Assembly (NCBI GenBank): GCA_002389645.1
Contig: DGQE01000039.1
Location: forward strand, 71,722 to 135,721
Direction: 5' to 3'
Origin: Flavobacteriales bacterium UBA4422
GTDB taxonomy: Bacteria > Bacteroidota > Bacteroidia > Flavobacteriales_G > Salibacteraceae
DNA length: 64,000 nt
The position numbers and the translations under genes were made by a program. The notes under the pieces were generated by a model, which ran no database searches, had not been told where the DNA came from, and saw only the letters and a list, made by a program, of their open reading frames with translations. Below are positions 8,091-17,092 of the stretch, one piece after another. Positions within the stretch are counted from its first letter, which is position 1; each line of letters starts with the position of its first letter.

Positions 8091-9931
8091 TAAAATACTA
8101 CATATCACTTTCGTTATTTCTTGTTTTAAGTCTGTCGGTCTTTTCTCAGGAAACCCCTGCGGTGCATAAGATCAATGGCAATAAGTACTATCTACATGTT
8201 GTTGAAGCTGGAAATACGCTCTACGGAATTTCGAAGCTCTATAATCTAAAAATTGAAGAGATTCAAAAGGAAAACCCCATTCTTATTGAAGAAGGTTTGA
8301 AAGTGAATCAAACGCTGCTTATTCCGGTAACGGGTGACAATAAGAAAGACCTTGGAGCAGTAGTTGGTCAGACTGAGAATTTTATCACCCATGAAGCGCA
8401 GCCAAAAGAGACGTTGTACGCTATAAGCAAGCAGTATAACACAACCGTGGCCGAGCTTTTAAATTTTAATGACTCTATCAAGGCGAATGGATTGAAGGTG
8501 GGCGATGAGGTGAGAATTCCAATTTCAAAGGTTCAAACCAAAGAAGAGAATGTGGTGCTGGCTGTTGCTGATACATTGAAGAGTCACGTAATTCTGAAGG
8601 GAGAGACATTCTACAGTTTAAGCAAGTTGTATAACACGACTGTAGATGTGATAGTTAAGGTGAACCAAGGCATTTCGTTGAGAGAAGGAATGGCCGTAAG
8701 AATTCCTGGAACGAGAGTGGTAGTAAAGGCTGACAGCACAGCAGATAAGCTGTTGCAAACACTTCCAGACCTGATTGAAATGCATCAGCCGGATTCAGGA
8801 AAAACACTTTCCCTTGGCTTGTTATTGCCGCTTTCCCCGAGTTTTCCTGATTCTGCTAACCCAACTAATTTTAAGATTAATGAAGCCCAGCGCGTAGCAC
8901 TGAGCTTTTATCGTGGATTTAAATTTGCCATTGATTCGTTGGCTGAAAAGCAAGGGGTAGCGCTTAATGTTGAGCTGTTTGATGTCGGCCAGGATACCAT
9001 AGCTGTCGCTCAATTGATAAAAAGTGGAAGGCTAGAGGGTTTTGATATTCTCGTAGGTCCTTTTTATACCGATCAATTTGAAATTGTAGCTGATTATTCT
9101 AAAACTTTTGGTGTACCAACCATTTGTCCGATCCCTAAGCCATCTAAAATCTTGTTTAAGCGCTCAAATGCTATAAAAACAACTCCAAGTGAATCGATGC
9201 AGATTGATGCCATTGCTGAGCTTCTAGCAGCCAAGTATGCAGATTCCAATCTCATTTTGGTGAATAGCAACAAGTTTCAGGATGTAACCAACATTGAATT
9301 CTTTAAAGCACGATACGCTGAGGCGACTCACGTGCCCGACACTTCGAGCAAAGAAATTATTCGTGAGATTAAGCTGTGGGATATTAATAACGAAACACTC
9401 ACGATGCGCTTAGGCGACTCAGGTTCGTTTACCTTGTTTGTGCCTTCAACCAATAAAGTGTTTGTAACGAAACTGTTGGGCGAGCTGTATGATTTGAAGT
9501 TTGAATCGGAAGGCAAGTTTGACTTCAGAGTAATTGGTTTGGAAGGGTGGCAGCGCTATGAGAATGATTTAGACGTTAAGCAGCTGCATGAGCTGCATGT
9601 AACTATGCCGATTGTGGGCTACTTAAATTTCTTTGATTACAAAGTCAAGAACTTGTTTAAGCATTACCGCAGATTGAAAGGCTATGAGCCCAACCGTTTT
9701 ACTTTGGTTGGTTTTGATTTATCTCAATACATCATCACTCAGGCAGCCTTTAATCAAAGCGAATGGTTTGAAACACCAGAAAAGTTTCAGTTTTCAGGTG
9801 TTTTGATGGATTATCATTTCCATCGCGTGTTGCCGGAAAGTGGCATTGAAAATCAAAGTATTCAATTGTACGAATACAAAAATTATAGATTGAAGGAGTT
9901 TGCGAGATGGCCTATACAAGTGATGAAATAG
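8081..9931 (+). CDS. LysM-domain protein with periplasmic-binding-like C-terminal domain
   Basis: After a signal peptide (about 1-22, cut near VFSQ), three LysM modules follow at about 38-82, 102-147 and 168-209, each with the GxTLYxIS-type core. LysM binds peptidoglycan N-acetylglucosamine. Residues about 240-612 form a type I periplasmic-binding fold (LGLLLPLSP, DILVGPFYTDQFEIV), as in amino-acid ABC transporter receptors and LpoA-like proteins. No permease is nearby, so a cell-wall structural or regulatory role is likelier than uptake (inference). It overlaps guaA by 10 bases and hemF by 25, suggesting coupled translation. Confidence 0.85.
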   Translation: MGIVKYYISLSLFLVLSLSVFSQETPAVHKINGNKYYLHVVEAGNTLYGISKLYNLKIEEIQKENPILIEEGLKVNQTLLIPVTGDNKKDLGAVVGQTENFITHEAQPKETLYAISKQYNTTVAELLNFNDSIKANGLKVGDEVRIPISKVQTKEENVVLAVADTLKSHVILKGETFYSLSKLYNTTVDVIVKVNQGISLREGMAVRIPGTRVVVKADSTADKLLQTLPDLIEMHQPDSGKTLSLGLLLPLSPSFPDSANPTNFKINEAQRVALSFYRGFKFAIDSLAEKQGVALNVELFDVGQDTIAVAQLIKSGRLEGFDILVGPFYTDQFEIVADYSKTFGVPTICPIPKPSKILFKRSNAIKTTPSESMQIDAIAELLAAKYADSNLILVNSNKFQDVTNIEFFKARYAEATHVPDTSSKEIIREIKLWDINNETLTMRLGDSGSFTLFVPSTNKVFVTKLLGELYDLKFESEGKFDFRVIGLEGWQRYENDLDVKQLHELHVTMPIVGYLNFFDYKVKNLFKHYRRLKGYEPNRFTLVGFDLSQYIITQAAFNQSEWFETPEKFQFSGVLMDYHFHRVLPESGIENQSIQLYEYKNYRLKEFARWPIQVMK

Positions 9932-10809
9932 CCGATTGGTTTAAAGGATTGCAAGACCGCATTTGCACAGAAGTTTCGGCAACAGATGGCGGAGCTTCAT
10001 TTACTTCTGAGACTTGGGAGCGACCAGGTGGAGGAGGAGGCGATACACGCGTTATTCAAAATGGAAAAATAATTTCAAAAGGTGGCGTCAACTTTTCTGC
10101 TGTTCATGGCGAATTGCCCGATAACATCAAAGCAGCTTTGAAGGTTGATTCTAATTCCTTTTTTGCCACAGGCGTTTCTATCGTGATGCATCCCGATAAT
10201 CCTTTTGTCCCCATCATTCATATGAATGTGCGCTACTTTGAGATGAACGATGACGTGTGGTGGTTTGGCGGTGGCATTGACTTAACGCCACATTATGTAG
10301 ATGAAGAGCAAGCAGCTTGGTTTCACGCAAAGTTGAAAGAAGCGTGTGATGCACACGATATGGATTATCATCCGTGCTTTGCCAAATGGGCGAATGAATA
10401 CTTCTACATCAAGCATAGAAAAGAATCACGCGGTGTGAGCGGGATCTTCTTTGACAGATTGGATGAGAAGACAGAAGGAAAATCTAAAGCTGATCTTTTT
10501 GCCTTTGTGCAAGAAGTGGGTAATGCCTTTGCGCCAATCTATACACACCTAATGCGTATCAATGCTGAGCGTTCATTCACTGATTTGAACAAAGCATGGC
10601 AAATGCACCGTAGAAGCCGCTATGTAGAGTTTAATTTGGTGTTAGATAAAGGCACCAGGTTTGGGTTAGATACTGATGGGCGAATAGATTCCATTTTAAT
10701 GAGCCTACCGCCCGAAACGGGTTGGAAATACAACCAAGAATGGCCAGCTGATGGTGAAGAGTTGAAAACTCAGCATATCCTGCAAACGACCTACTTGCCA
10801 GAAGTTTAA
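9907..10809 (+). CDS. hemF: Oxygen-dependent coproporphyrinogen III oxidase
   Basis: HemF decarboxylates coproporphyrinogen III to protoporphyrinogen IX with O2 in heme synthesis. The 300-residue length is standard and the family motifs are complete: ERPGGGGGDTRVI, FFATGVSIVMHPDNPFVPIIHMNVRYFE (split here by strands), WWFGGGIDLTPHY and KHRKESRGVSGIFFDRL, with RRSRYVEFNLVLDKGTRFGL near the C-terminus. The ATG lies inside the end of the LysM gene. Its presence points to aerobic growth, although an anaerobic HemN could exist elsewhere. Confidence 0.97.
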   Translation: MAYTSDEIADWFKGLQDRICTEVSATDGGASFTSETWERPGGGGGDTRVIQNGKIISKGGVNFSAVHGELPDNIKAALKVDSNSFFATGVSIVMHPDNPFVPIIHMNVRYFEMNDDVWWFGGGIDLTPHYVDEEQAAWFHAKLKEACDAHDMDYHPCFAKWANEYFYIKHRKESRGVSGIFFDRLDEKTEGKSKADLFAFVQEVGNAFAPIYTHLMRINAERSFTDLNKAWQMHRRSRYVEFNLVLDKGTRFGLDTDGRIDSILMSLPPETGWKYNQEWPADGEELKTQHILQTTYLPEV

Positions 10810-10846
10810 GTGGCTAAAGATCAGGTAATTTTGCTTGAAGCCCACA

Positions 10847-13800
10847 TTATACAACCACAATCATAAACTCCTTACTTCCTGCTAGACCCAATACCTGAAT
10901 GGTATAAATTCCTGCTGGCAGCATTGCTATTTCCAAGGTATTGATTCCAAGGCTCATTGTTTGCGTTAATACCCTTCGGCCAGTTTTATCAAAAAGAGTG
11001 ACCTGACTATATCTACCGTTCTCGAGCATTACATGAATTTCTTGACTAGCCGGGTTTGGATATATGCGAATTGCATCTGAACCGAGCTCATCATTGCCAA
11101 AAAGGGTATGCTGATATTCTGATGAAAGGTCAGAAATACAACCAAAATCCATAACCTGCACATGATAGATGCCACTAGCCATTGCAACAATCATCTGTGT
11201 AGTATCAGTCAATAAAACTAAGTTATTCCACCACAAATAACTGTTTGCGATTACCGATGCTTCCAAACTGTCTATTCCGACAGATAAAATTGATGGTGTT
11301 TGTGGTATTGGATATACCGTCCATGAGAGTGTGTCTGAAAACCCCATGCAACCAACAGTATCTGTAATTGAAACGAATACATTATCTCCATCCGTTAATT
11401 GATTACTAGCGAAAAGTGAGTCTGCACCTGATTGCACCGGGGCGCCATTAATATTGAAGACATATTGATCATAGTCTTTCTCAGTAGAAAACTGCACTGT
11501 GTCTCCTTCGCAAATGATTTGGTCCACATCATCAGACCAAAGCGGTGTTCCATTTATATCGGGCTGCATTTGGACCTCAATTGTGTCACTGATTAAACCA
11601 CACGTTGTGTTTATATTGTTTACTACCCAAACCAAATCTCCTGTAGTTGAAACAATGGTTCCCCAATTGTTGCTGTTTCCAGACTGAACAAGCGTGTTGT
11701 TTTGGTAAAAGTTATAGCCAGATCCAGTTCCGTTAGCAGTGAAGCTGGCTGAATCACCAAAACAATACACATCACCAATAGCATTAGATATCAGGGTAGG
11801 AGCGTCAAAATCGCCTACGTAAAATAAGTTTGGAACGAGAAGTGTATCGCTTCCAGATGCGTTGGTCGCAATAAGCTGAACATCATACCAGCCCGTATCG
11901 TTCGGCAGTATGCTCGGGTTGGTTGAGGTGTTATTACCCACAACATAGATGAAGCTACTTGGCACTATTGACCAACTATACGATAGACCGTAGGTAGTCG
12001 TGTTAACTAGTGGTACTGTTTGTCCTAAGCAAAAGGTGTCATGTTCTGTTTCAAATCCAGCCAGGGGAAATGTTGTGAGATTGATGTCATCGATGGCTAA
12101 ATCAGAAAGCCAAGAACCTCCCGTTCGTCCTCGAAAGCGAAGTACCGCTTCTTGCCCTTCAAAGGCACTCAGGTCTACCACCTCCTGAAACCATTGATTT
12201 CCTTGTGCTCCTATAACTGGTGGTCCAACATCTAAATGCCATTGTCCTTCAGAGAGTACATCAAGATGGAGAGAACCAATTCCTCCACCAAAGGCATGGT
12301 ACCAATACGATATAGTAGGTGAGTTGGTGCCGGTAAGATCAAAACAAGGTGAGTTTACCTGCGCTTCATGGTTTTGGCATCCAGATCCTCCATTGCCACT
12401 TCCTTCCAAGTATAAATACTTACCATTTCCAGAAGTATGATCACCAGTTGGGCCGGTTCCTCCTGATCCAGTAGATCCGCTATGGGTTCGCCAATCAATG
12501 GTGTCTACATTATTGTTATTGGGCAAATTGAACCAGCCTGCTGACAGGTTGCAGTCGATTGTTTCACAGCCCCAAGCTGTGGAGCAATTCGTGAAATTGT
12601 CAAAGCTTTGTGAGTAAGGTATAGTTGCTGAAATTCCACCATACACGTTGATCGTAATTTCCATAGTGTCATTAGCGGCATTGCCATCACCAGGGAAAGT
12701 TGACCAAACTTTTAGCTCATTAATGCCAGCTTGGAGCACAATTGCTGATGGAATAATGAGCACGGATTGAGCAGCAGAGCTAAGCGCAGAAAATATCGTG
12801 TCGTGAGCAATTGCTCCCCCAATAAGTTGATAGGCGATTGGCTGGTAAGCCAGCGATGTTGTGCCCGTATTTTGAAGCTTTATTTCAAGGGGCAATGTAT
12901 CCCCGATAGAACATGAAGGATAATATCCTGCTTCCGGACGATTGATTGACGTTACCGCGAGGTCTTGCCCAATGCAATTAAAGTCACCGGGTTGAATAGC
13001 CATTGCAATGGCACGTCTGCCAGATCCACTATCAGGAAGCACGGCTTGTACGCTTACCCATTCAGTTTCGGTTGGTGAAAGGTTATACACTTTTACGTAG
13101 GTGTTGGAAGTATAACTTAGTGTATCCATGTATTTATTGCCCAGTTTGTATGCTCGATAGCCCATTGCTCCAGGAACGGAATCCCACGCAAAAATGGCCG
13201 AGTCAGCGCATCGCCACACCAAGCTTAAGTTGCTTGGTGGATCAACAATGGTGAATTGGCTATCGCTAAGCCCGTCGTTGGCACCATCTTTAATCTTAAC
13301 CAAACAATTTCCTGAGAGGGTTGGAGGAATAGTCCAAGTATAAGAGCGGCTATTGCTGGCCAATCCTGTGGCTAAATTAGACCAAGTAGCTCCGCTATCA
13401 CTAGAAAAATCAATATCGAAGGTATTTCCTGAATCGTAAGCGTCCCATCGGATGCGTCTTGCTTCACCTGGCACAAGGCCTTCTCCTCCGCGAGGGTAAA
13501 TCACCTTGATAGAATCGTACACAAAACTATAGATGACAAAGTATTCTTGTGGACCAAACGGCACCATGGTACCCGTCACTTCTATGTTGTAGGTGCCAGA
13601 GGGTGGGTTGTCAATGGTTACCATCTCTACATTGTTGAGTGTGTCTGTCCCTTGAACTGCCAACGCATTAAGGCTGTCTGGGTCGGGGAAGGAGCTAAGT
13701 ACCCACGGCTTTACCCAGTTGGAATTAGGGTCTTGTACACGCAGATCCAAGTCGTTAACCAGGGTTTTACCAAAGATTCCAGGAGTGGCTTCCCGATCGT

Positions 13801-15355
13801 TCCAATAGATGCTCACCTTGAGTTGACTTACACCAGAAGGCACTACAATGGCGTTTAGATCCACGACTGAGTTGGCTATGTTGTCAGTGATGAGCTGATC
13901 GTTTTCTATCACATTCAACGCTCTACTGGCGTTGATTCTCCCAAAGCCTGTTTTAAAATCTGGACCTTCGTTTTCTATATCGTCTGCTGTGTTAAGAATG
14001 ATGCCTTTGATCAATCCAGAGTTGGGCCATTGGCTGGCGTTCTCTTCTCGGTAGGCTTGGGTTAGGATGGCATTGACTCCAGCCAAGTTGGGCGAAGCGT
14101 GGGATGTGCCACCTGGCCCGGAAGCGGTAATATCCGGTAGTATTCTTCCGTCCATGGCAGGCCCACGACTGCTAAATCCGGTCAATTGATCGTTGGTGTT
14201 CATAGCACCTACAGCAAATATGTTTTTGGCTGATTTTACCAATCCGGTGATGTTTCCCCAGCCTGGTCCCGCACCATAATTCTGGCAATTAGAACCACCA
14301 ATGTTTCCGCAAGAATAGGTGATCATAAATCGATTATGGGTGCGAACTAAAAAGTCGTTGGTAGCCGCGCCCGAGTTATACGTTGGCCCAGATGGGATGC
14401 AGCCATAACCAAAGGAGTTGTTTACTATATTGATGTTGGAGTCTGCAGCGTTAGAAAAGTTGATTCCGCCAGACATTTGCTCAGCCCCCCAAGCCTGTCC
14501 GCGGTGAATGGGGTTAATGTTTCCTGCAGAGGCCATGCGCCAACTCACGCCTGTTTTGTGCCCGCTGATGGTTCCACCTTCTTCAGACAAGTCCAATCGG
14601 TTCTTAAAATCAGGATGATAAGCTGGGTTAATGATTCCTCCTTCATTTACCGCGATCTTAACTCCGTCTCCGTTTAACCCATTGAGGTTATAATAGCCAT
14701 TGATGTATGGTGCACGAGTCATGGTCATTTCATCCTCAATTTCTAACTCGGCTGGTGGTGCAGGCAATTCTACATACACTACAAAAGGCATTCTGGCTGC
14801 TGCCAAGAGTGCTTGTCTTGACCCTGATACATTGAGAATGCCCAGCGGGTCAAGGCGATCGTTGATCTGTATGCCCATTTCTACTAACGTGGTAACCATA
14901 GAAGATAAATCCGATTCAGCAGCCACAACAATATTGGCCTTTACGCCATGAGCCTCGGTTGCATGGCTAGGGATTTCATCTCGAAATATGCGCTGATCCA
15001 TTTTCCGGAAGATCGGCTTGGTAAATACCCGATCTACACTTGCGCTGATTAAAATGGAAGCATTAATATCTGTTTGCATGGATGCAAACCATTTTAAGTT
15101 GGGTTGATATTGGTAGAGTGAAATACCAGCCGCAGATAAGCTGGCTTTCTGATTTTCTGAGGGCACTTCTTGAAAGTGTAAGTAACACCAAAGTTGATTT
15201 TCAAAAACGAGCGAGGGATTTTGAGTGAGTAGGGTGGCGAGTTGCTGCTCCAAAGGCTCTTGAGCGTTTCTCTCAGGCAATGATTCTTGTGCGTACCCCA
15301 GATTTGAAAGTGATACTAATCCTAAGAAAAACAGAGAATACATAATTTTTACCAT
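10847..15355 (-). CDS. Secreted S8 subtilisin-like protein with type IX sorting domain
   Basis: This 1502-residue exoprotein has a signal peptide (about 1-22), an N-terminal propeptide-like region, and an S8 peptidase domain (about 215-470) with His266 (GHKTGV), oxyanion Asn near 312 (NNSFG) and Ser418 (GTSHASP). The usual Asp position reads VNEGG (N237, E238), so the triad looks incomplete. A P-domain-like/Ig-like region follows, then a MAM/jelly-roll-like domain (about 915-1085), PKD-like repeats, and a C-terminal type A sorting domain from IYPNPASQEI. Type IX secretion would export it and attach or release it at the cell surface. No secretion machinery is adjacent. An ATG at 15343 is an alternative start. 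Confidence 0.88.
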   Translation of the reverse strand: MVKIMYSLFFLGLVSLSNLGYAQESLPERNAQEPLEQQLATLLTQNPSLVFENQLWCYLHFQEVPSENQKASLSAAGISLYQYQPNLKWFASMQTDINASILISASVDRVFTKPIFRKMDQRIFRDEIPSHATEAHGVKANIVVAAESDLSSMVTTLVEMGIQINDRLDPLGILNVSGSRQALLAAARMPFVVYVELPAPPAELEIEDEMTMTRAPYINGYYNLNGLNGDGVKIAVNEGGIINPAYHPDFKNRLDLSEEGGTISGHKTGVSWRMASAGNINPIHRGQAWGAEQMSGGINFSNAADSNINIVNNSFGYGCIPSGPTYNSGAATNDFLVRTHNRFMITYSCGNIGGSNCQNYGAGPGWGNITGLVKSAKNIFAVGAMNTNDQLTGFSSRGPAMDGRILPDITASGPGGTSHASPNLAGVNAILTQAYREENASQWPNSGLIKGIILNTADDIENEGPDFKTGFGRINASRALNVIENDQLITDNIANSVVDLNAIVVPSGVSQLKVSIYWNDREATPGIFGKTLVNDLDLRVQDPNSNWVKPWVLSSFPDPDSLNALAVQGTDTLNNVEMVTIDNPPSGTYNIEVTGTMVPFGPQEYFVIYSFVYDSIKVIYPRGGEGLVPGEARRIRWDAYDSGNTFDIDFSSDSGATWSNLATGLASNSRSYTWTIPPTLSGNCLVKIKDGANDGLSDSQFTIVDPPSNLSLVWRCADSAIFAWDSVPGAMGYRAYKLGNKYMDTLSYTSNTYVKVYNLSPTETEWVSVQAVLPDSGSGRRAIAMAIQPGDFNCIGQDLAVTSINRPEAGYYPSCSIGDTLPLEIKLQNTGTTSLAYQPIAYQLIGGAIAHDTIFSALSSAAQSVLIIPSAIVLQAGINELKVWSTFPGDGNAANDTMEITINVYGGISATIPYSQSFDNFTNCSTAWGCETIDCNLSAGWFNLPNNNNVDTIDWRTHSGSTGSGGTGPTGDHTSGNGKYLYLEGSGNGGSGCQNHEAQVNSPCFDLTGTNSPTISYWYHAFGGGIGSLHLDVLSEGQWHLDVGPPVIGAQGNQWFQEVVDLSAFEGQEAVLRFRGRTGGSWLSDLAIDDINLTTFPLAGFETEHDTFCLGQTVPLVNTTTYGLSYSWSIVPSSFIYVVGNNTSTNPSILPNDTGWYDVQLIATNASGSDTLLVPNLFYVGDFDAPTLISNAIGDVYCFGDSASFTANGTGSGYNFYQNNTLVQSGNSNNWGTIVSTTGDLVWVVNNINTTCGLISDTIEVQMQPDINGTPLWSDDVDQIICEGDTVQFSTEKDYDQYVFNINGAPVQSGADSLFASNQLTDGDNVFVSITDTVGCMGFSDTLSWTVYPIPQTPSILSVGIDSLEASVIANSYLWWNNLVLLTDTTQMIVAMASGIYHVQVMDFGCISDLSSEYQHTLFGNDELGSDAIRIYPNPASQEIHVMLENGRYSQVTLFDKTGRRVLTQTMSLGINTLEIAMLPAGIYTIQVLGLAGSKEFMIVVV

Positions 15356-15696
15356 ACACTGTTTTTTAAGCGTTTTTCATTGGAAACTCAATCTTGAAAT
15401 TAAGTCACAGCGCCACAAGATAAGACGCTGTTCTGAAATGTAAAGTCCTCACGACACTTTTAATACCTAATCAAACGGCTAGCGTAATCGTGCAGAGGCG
15501 AGGTTGAATTTTACCAGGTTTGCCACCTATTTCTTTTTTCTGATCTATATTTCGCTGCAGGATTGAGTGTTGATGACATTGGATCACCAATAACAGATTC
15601 CGTAAAACAACATCAAAACCTAACGAAAAAGAGATTGTAAATCCGTTAAACGACAACTTTGTTAGCGTTATAACAAGTTGGCACACATTAATAAAA
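15356..15696. other. Gene-free stretch upstream of the 15.7-kb scar
   Basis: About 340 bases without a convincing gene. It contains the upstream region of the S8 gene, a stretch of about 120 bases open on the plus strand without a start (ending TAA near 15639), and a bulged hairpin at 15655-15679. I cannot assign a function to the open stretch; it may be another decayed gene. Confidence 0.4.
15655..15679. repeat. Bulged palindrome before the lipoprotein fragment
   Basis: AACTTTGTTA and TAACAAGTT pair with one bulged T around GCGTTA. Palindromes containing GTTA/TAAC cores with a bulge occur in integron attC sites, but the paired GTTRRRY and RYYYAAC boxes are not clear here and the element is short. 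It lies 18 bases before the ATG at 15697. Confidence 0.35.
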
Positions 15697-15897
15697 ATGA
15701 AATTCAGACTATTGGCCATATTTCTTCTTGGACTGATAATTAGCTGTTCGACAACGAAAACTTCAATGATCGTAGCAGACAGCTACGATGAAACGAGAAA
15801 TGTCTCGACATTAACTCTTTTACCCTACGGAAACATTGAAATCTCAGGAAATTGGACTAAAATCAAAGATAATTTCATTAGATCAATACCAAAATGA
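15697..15897 (+). pseudogene. N-terminal fragment of a small lipoprotein
   Basis: The frame opens with a clear lipoprotein signal (MKFRLLAIFLLGLIISC) followed by about 35 residues (VADSYDETRNVSTLTLLPYGNIEISGNWTK) reminiscent of Bacteroidota lipoproteins of 150-200 residues. After GNWTK the sequence loses that character and stops at 66 residues. From 15866 the other frame encodes the tail of an unrelated NAD(P)-binding protein. I read it as the 5' end of a lipoprotein gene cut by a deletion or rearrangement. A functional 66-residue lipoprotein cannot be excluded. Confidence 0.55.
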
Positions 15898-16207
15898 AGC
15901 CATTGAAATTACAGGTACAGAGAATAAGAGCTTTTGACAAGTAACGCAATTAATGACTGAACTTACGGGTGTCAATTTCACATTTAAAGCTGTGAACCCT
16001 GTCAGCTTTTATTTTAGCAAGGTGAGAAGTGGCGTTCCAAGGGGATTTGCTGTGGTGATGACCATTCTCCACTTCTTACCTCGATTTCAGAATGAACCTG
16101 AAATTTCAGCTAATTTCAAAATGCTCACTGGAAAAGAACCCACCACATTGAAGGCGTTCATTTTAAGAGAAAGGGAGAAAATTATGAATGCTCAAAACGC
16201 CTATTAG
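15866..16207 (+). pseudogene. C-terminal remnant of an NmrA-like NAD(P)-binding protein
   Basis: Frame 2 reads ISLDQYQNEAIEITGTENKSF, then a TGA at 15935, then continues in the same frame with QVTQLMTELTGVNFTF and on to ALREREK-type sequence ending at 16207. The ITG-x-E pattern followed by a helix and LTGxxxxF is the C-terminal half of NmrA/SDR-type atypical dehydrogenases, and HFLPRFQNEPEIS with LTGKEPTTLKAFI is typical of their tail. The nucleotide-binding N-terminus (about 170 residues) is missing and one stop interrupts the remainder. The distal 84 codons also form an ORF from 15953, but it cannot make the enzyme. Confidence 0.75.
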
Positions 16208-16363
16208 GGTGAGCAGACTGAATACACTGCTAAATCATCTTATTTAATAAGTTCAGTATTCAATAGTTAATATTCTCAGATTCTTTAGATTGTTGCCAAA
16301 ACTATGACACTATCAACAACTCTAAAATAGCGATAGTCTAAAATTAGAATGGCTGCGTGCATT

Positions 16364-17092
16364 CTATTCTTGTGCACTCCAAATCTCCCAGCTCTTGTCG
16401 GCCTGTAATTCCAGCATTTCTTGCCCGTTCTTAATGGTGGCACCTGCCAGGCCGCATTTTCTTAAGAAAGCAGTTTTTACGGGATTGTAAATAAGGTCAA
16501 AGGCGAAATGGTTGTTCGCAATCGCCTCGTATGGAATATCAGGGTGTTCGTCAATATTAGGAAACATACCTAGTGGGGTGGTGTTGACGATAAGTTGGCA
16601 TGTTCTAAGCGCTGAAGGAGAAAGGTTATTGTAGTTTAAGTCTCCTGATCGAGATGCGATGCTGTATTCAATGCCCAACTGGTCTAAAACGTATTGAATC
16701 GTCTGCGAACTACCGCCATTTCCCAAGACAAGAGCTTTTTGAATGTTATCGTCACCAATCAATCGATTCAATGAAGTTCGAAATCCATATTCATCTGTGT
16801 TATATCCAATCAGTCTTCCTTCAACCACGTTCACGCAGTTTACTGACCCAATGGCTTTGGCTTCTGGCGAAAACTCATCTAAGTATGGAATGATGTTTTG
16901 CTTGTGAGGAATGGTAACATTAAAACCCGATAGATTGTGGGTTTTAATAAGCTTGGATAGTTTATTCAGGTCATCAATTTCAAATGCTTTATAATCAGCG
17001 TTTTTAACACCTAAAGTTTGGAATTTTATCTTGAAATATTCAGGTGAAAAAGAGTGGGAGAGTGGAAAGCCTATCAATCCAAAATGCCTCAC
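16364..17092 (-). CDS. aroE: Shikimate dehydrogenase
   Basis: AroE reduces 3-dehydroshikimate to shikimate with NADPH in the chorismate pathway. The 242-residue protein begins MRHFGLIGFPLSHSFSPEYF (substrate-binding SxS), has the catalytic Lys in NVTIPHKQ and Asp in YNTDEYGF, and the nucleotide-binding loop GNGGSSQTI; the shorter length (usual 250-280) is typical of Bacteroidota forms. Its ATG overlaps the stop of the DUF368 gene by four bases, so it is the last gene of a coupled minus-strand operon. Confidence 0.95.
   Translation of the reverse strand: MRHFGLIGFPLSHSFSPEYFKIKFQTLGVKNADYKAFEIDDLNKLSKLIKTHNLSGFNVTIPHKQNIIPYLDEFSPEAKAIGSVNCVNVVEGRLIGYNTDEYGFRTSLNRLIGDDNIQKALVLGNGGSSQTIQYVLDQLGIEYSIASRSGDLNYNNLSPSALRTCQLIVNTTPLGMFPNIDEHPDIPYEAIANNHFAFDLIYNPVKTAFLRKCGLAGATIKNGQEMLELQADKSWEIWSAQE

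Noticed and set aside
15471..15719. 82-codon minus-strand ORF
   Set aside because: Hydrophobic composition from a T-rich complement, no conserved motif, and it crosses the lipoprotein start on the other strand.
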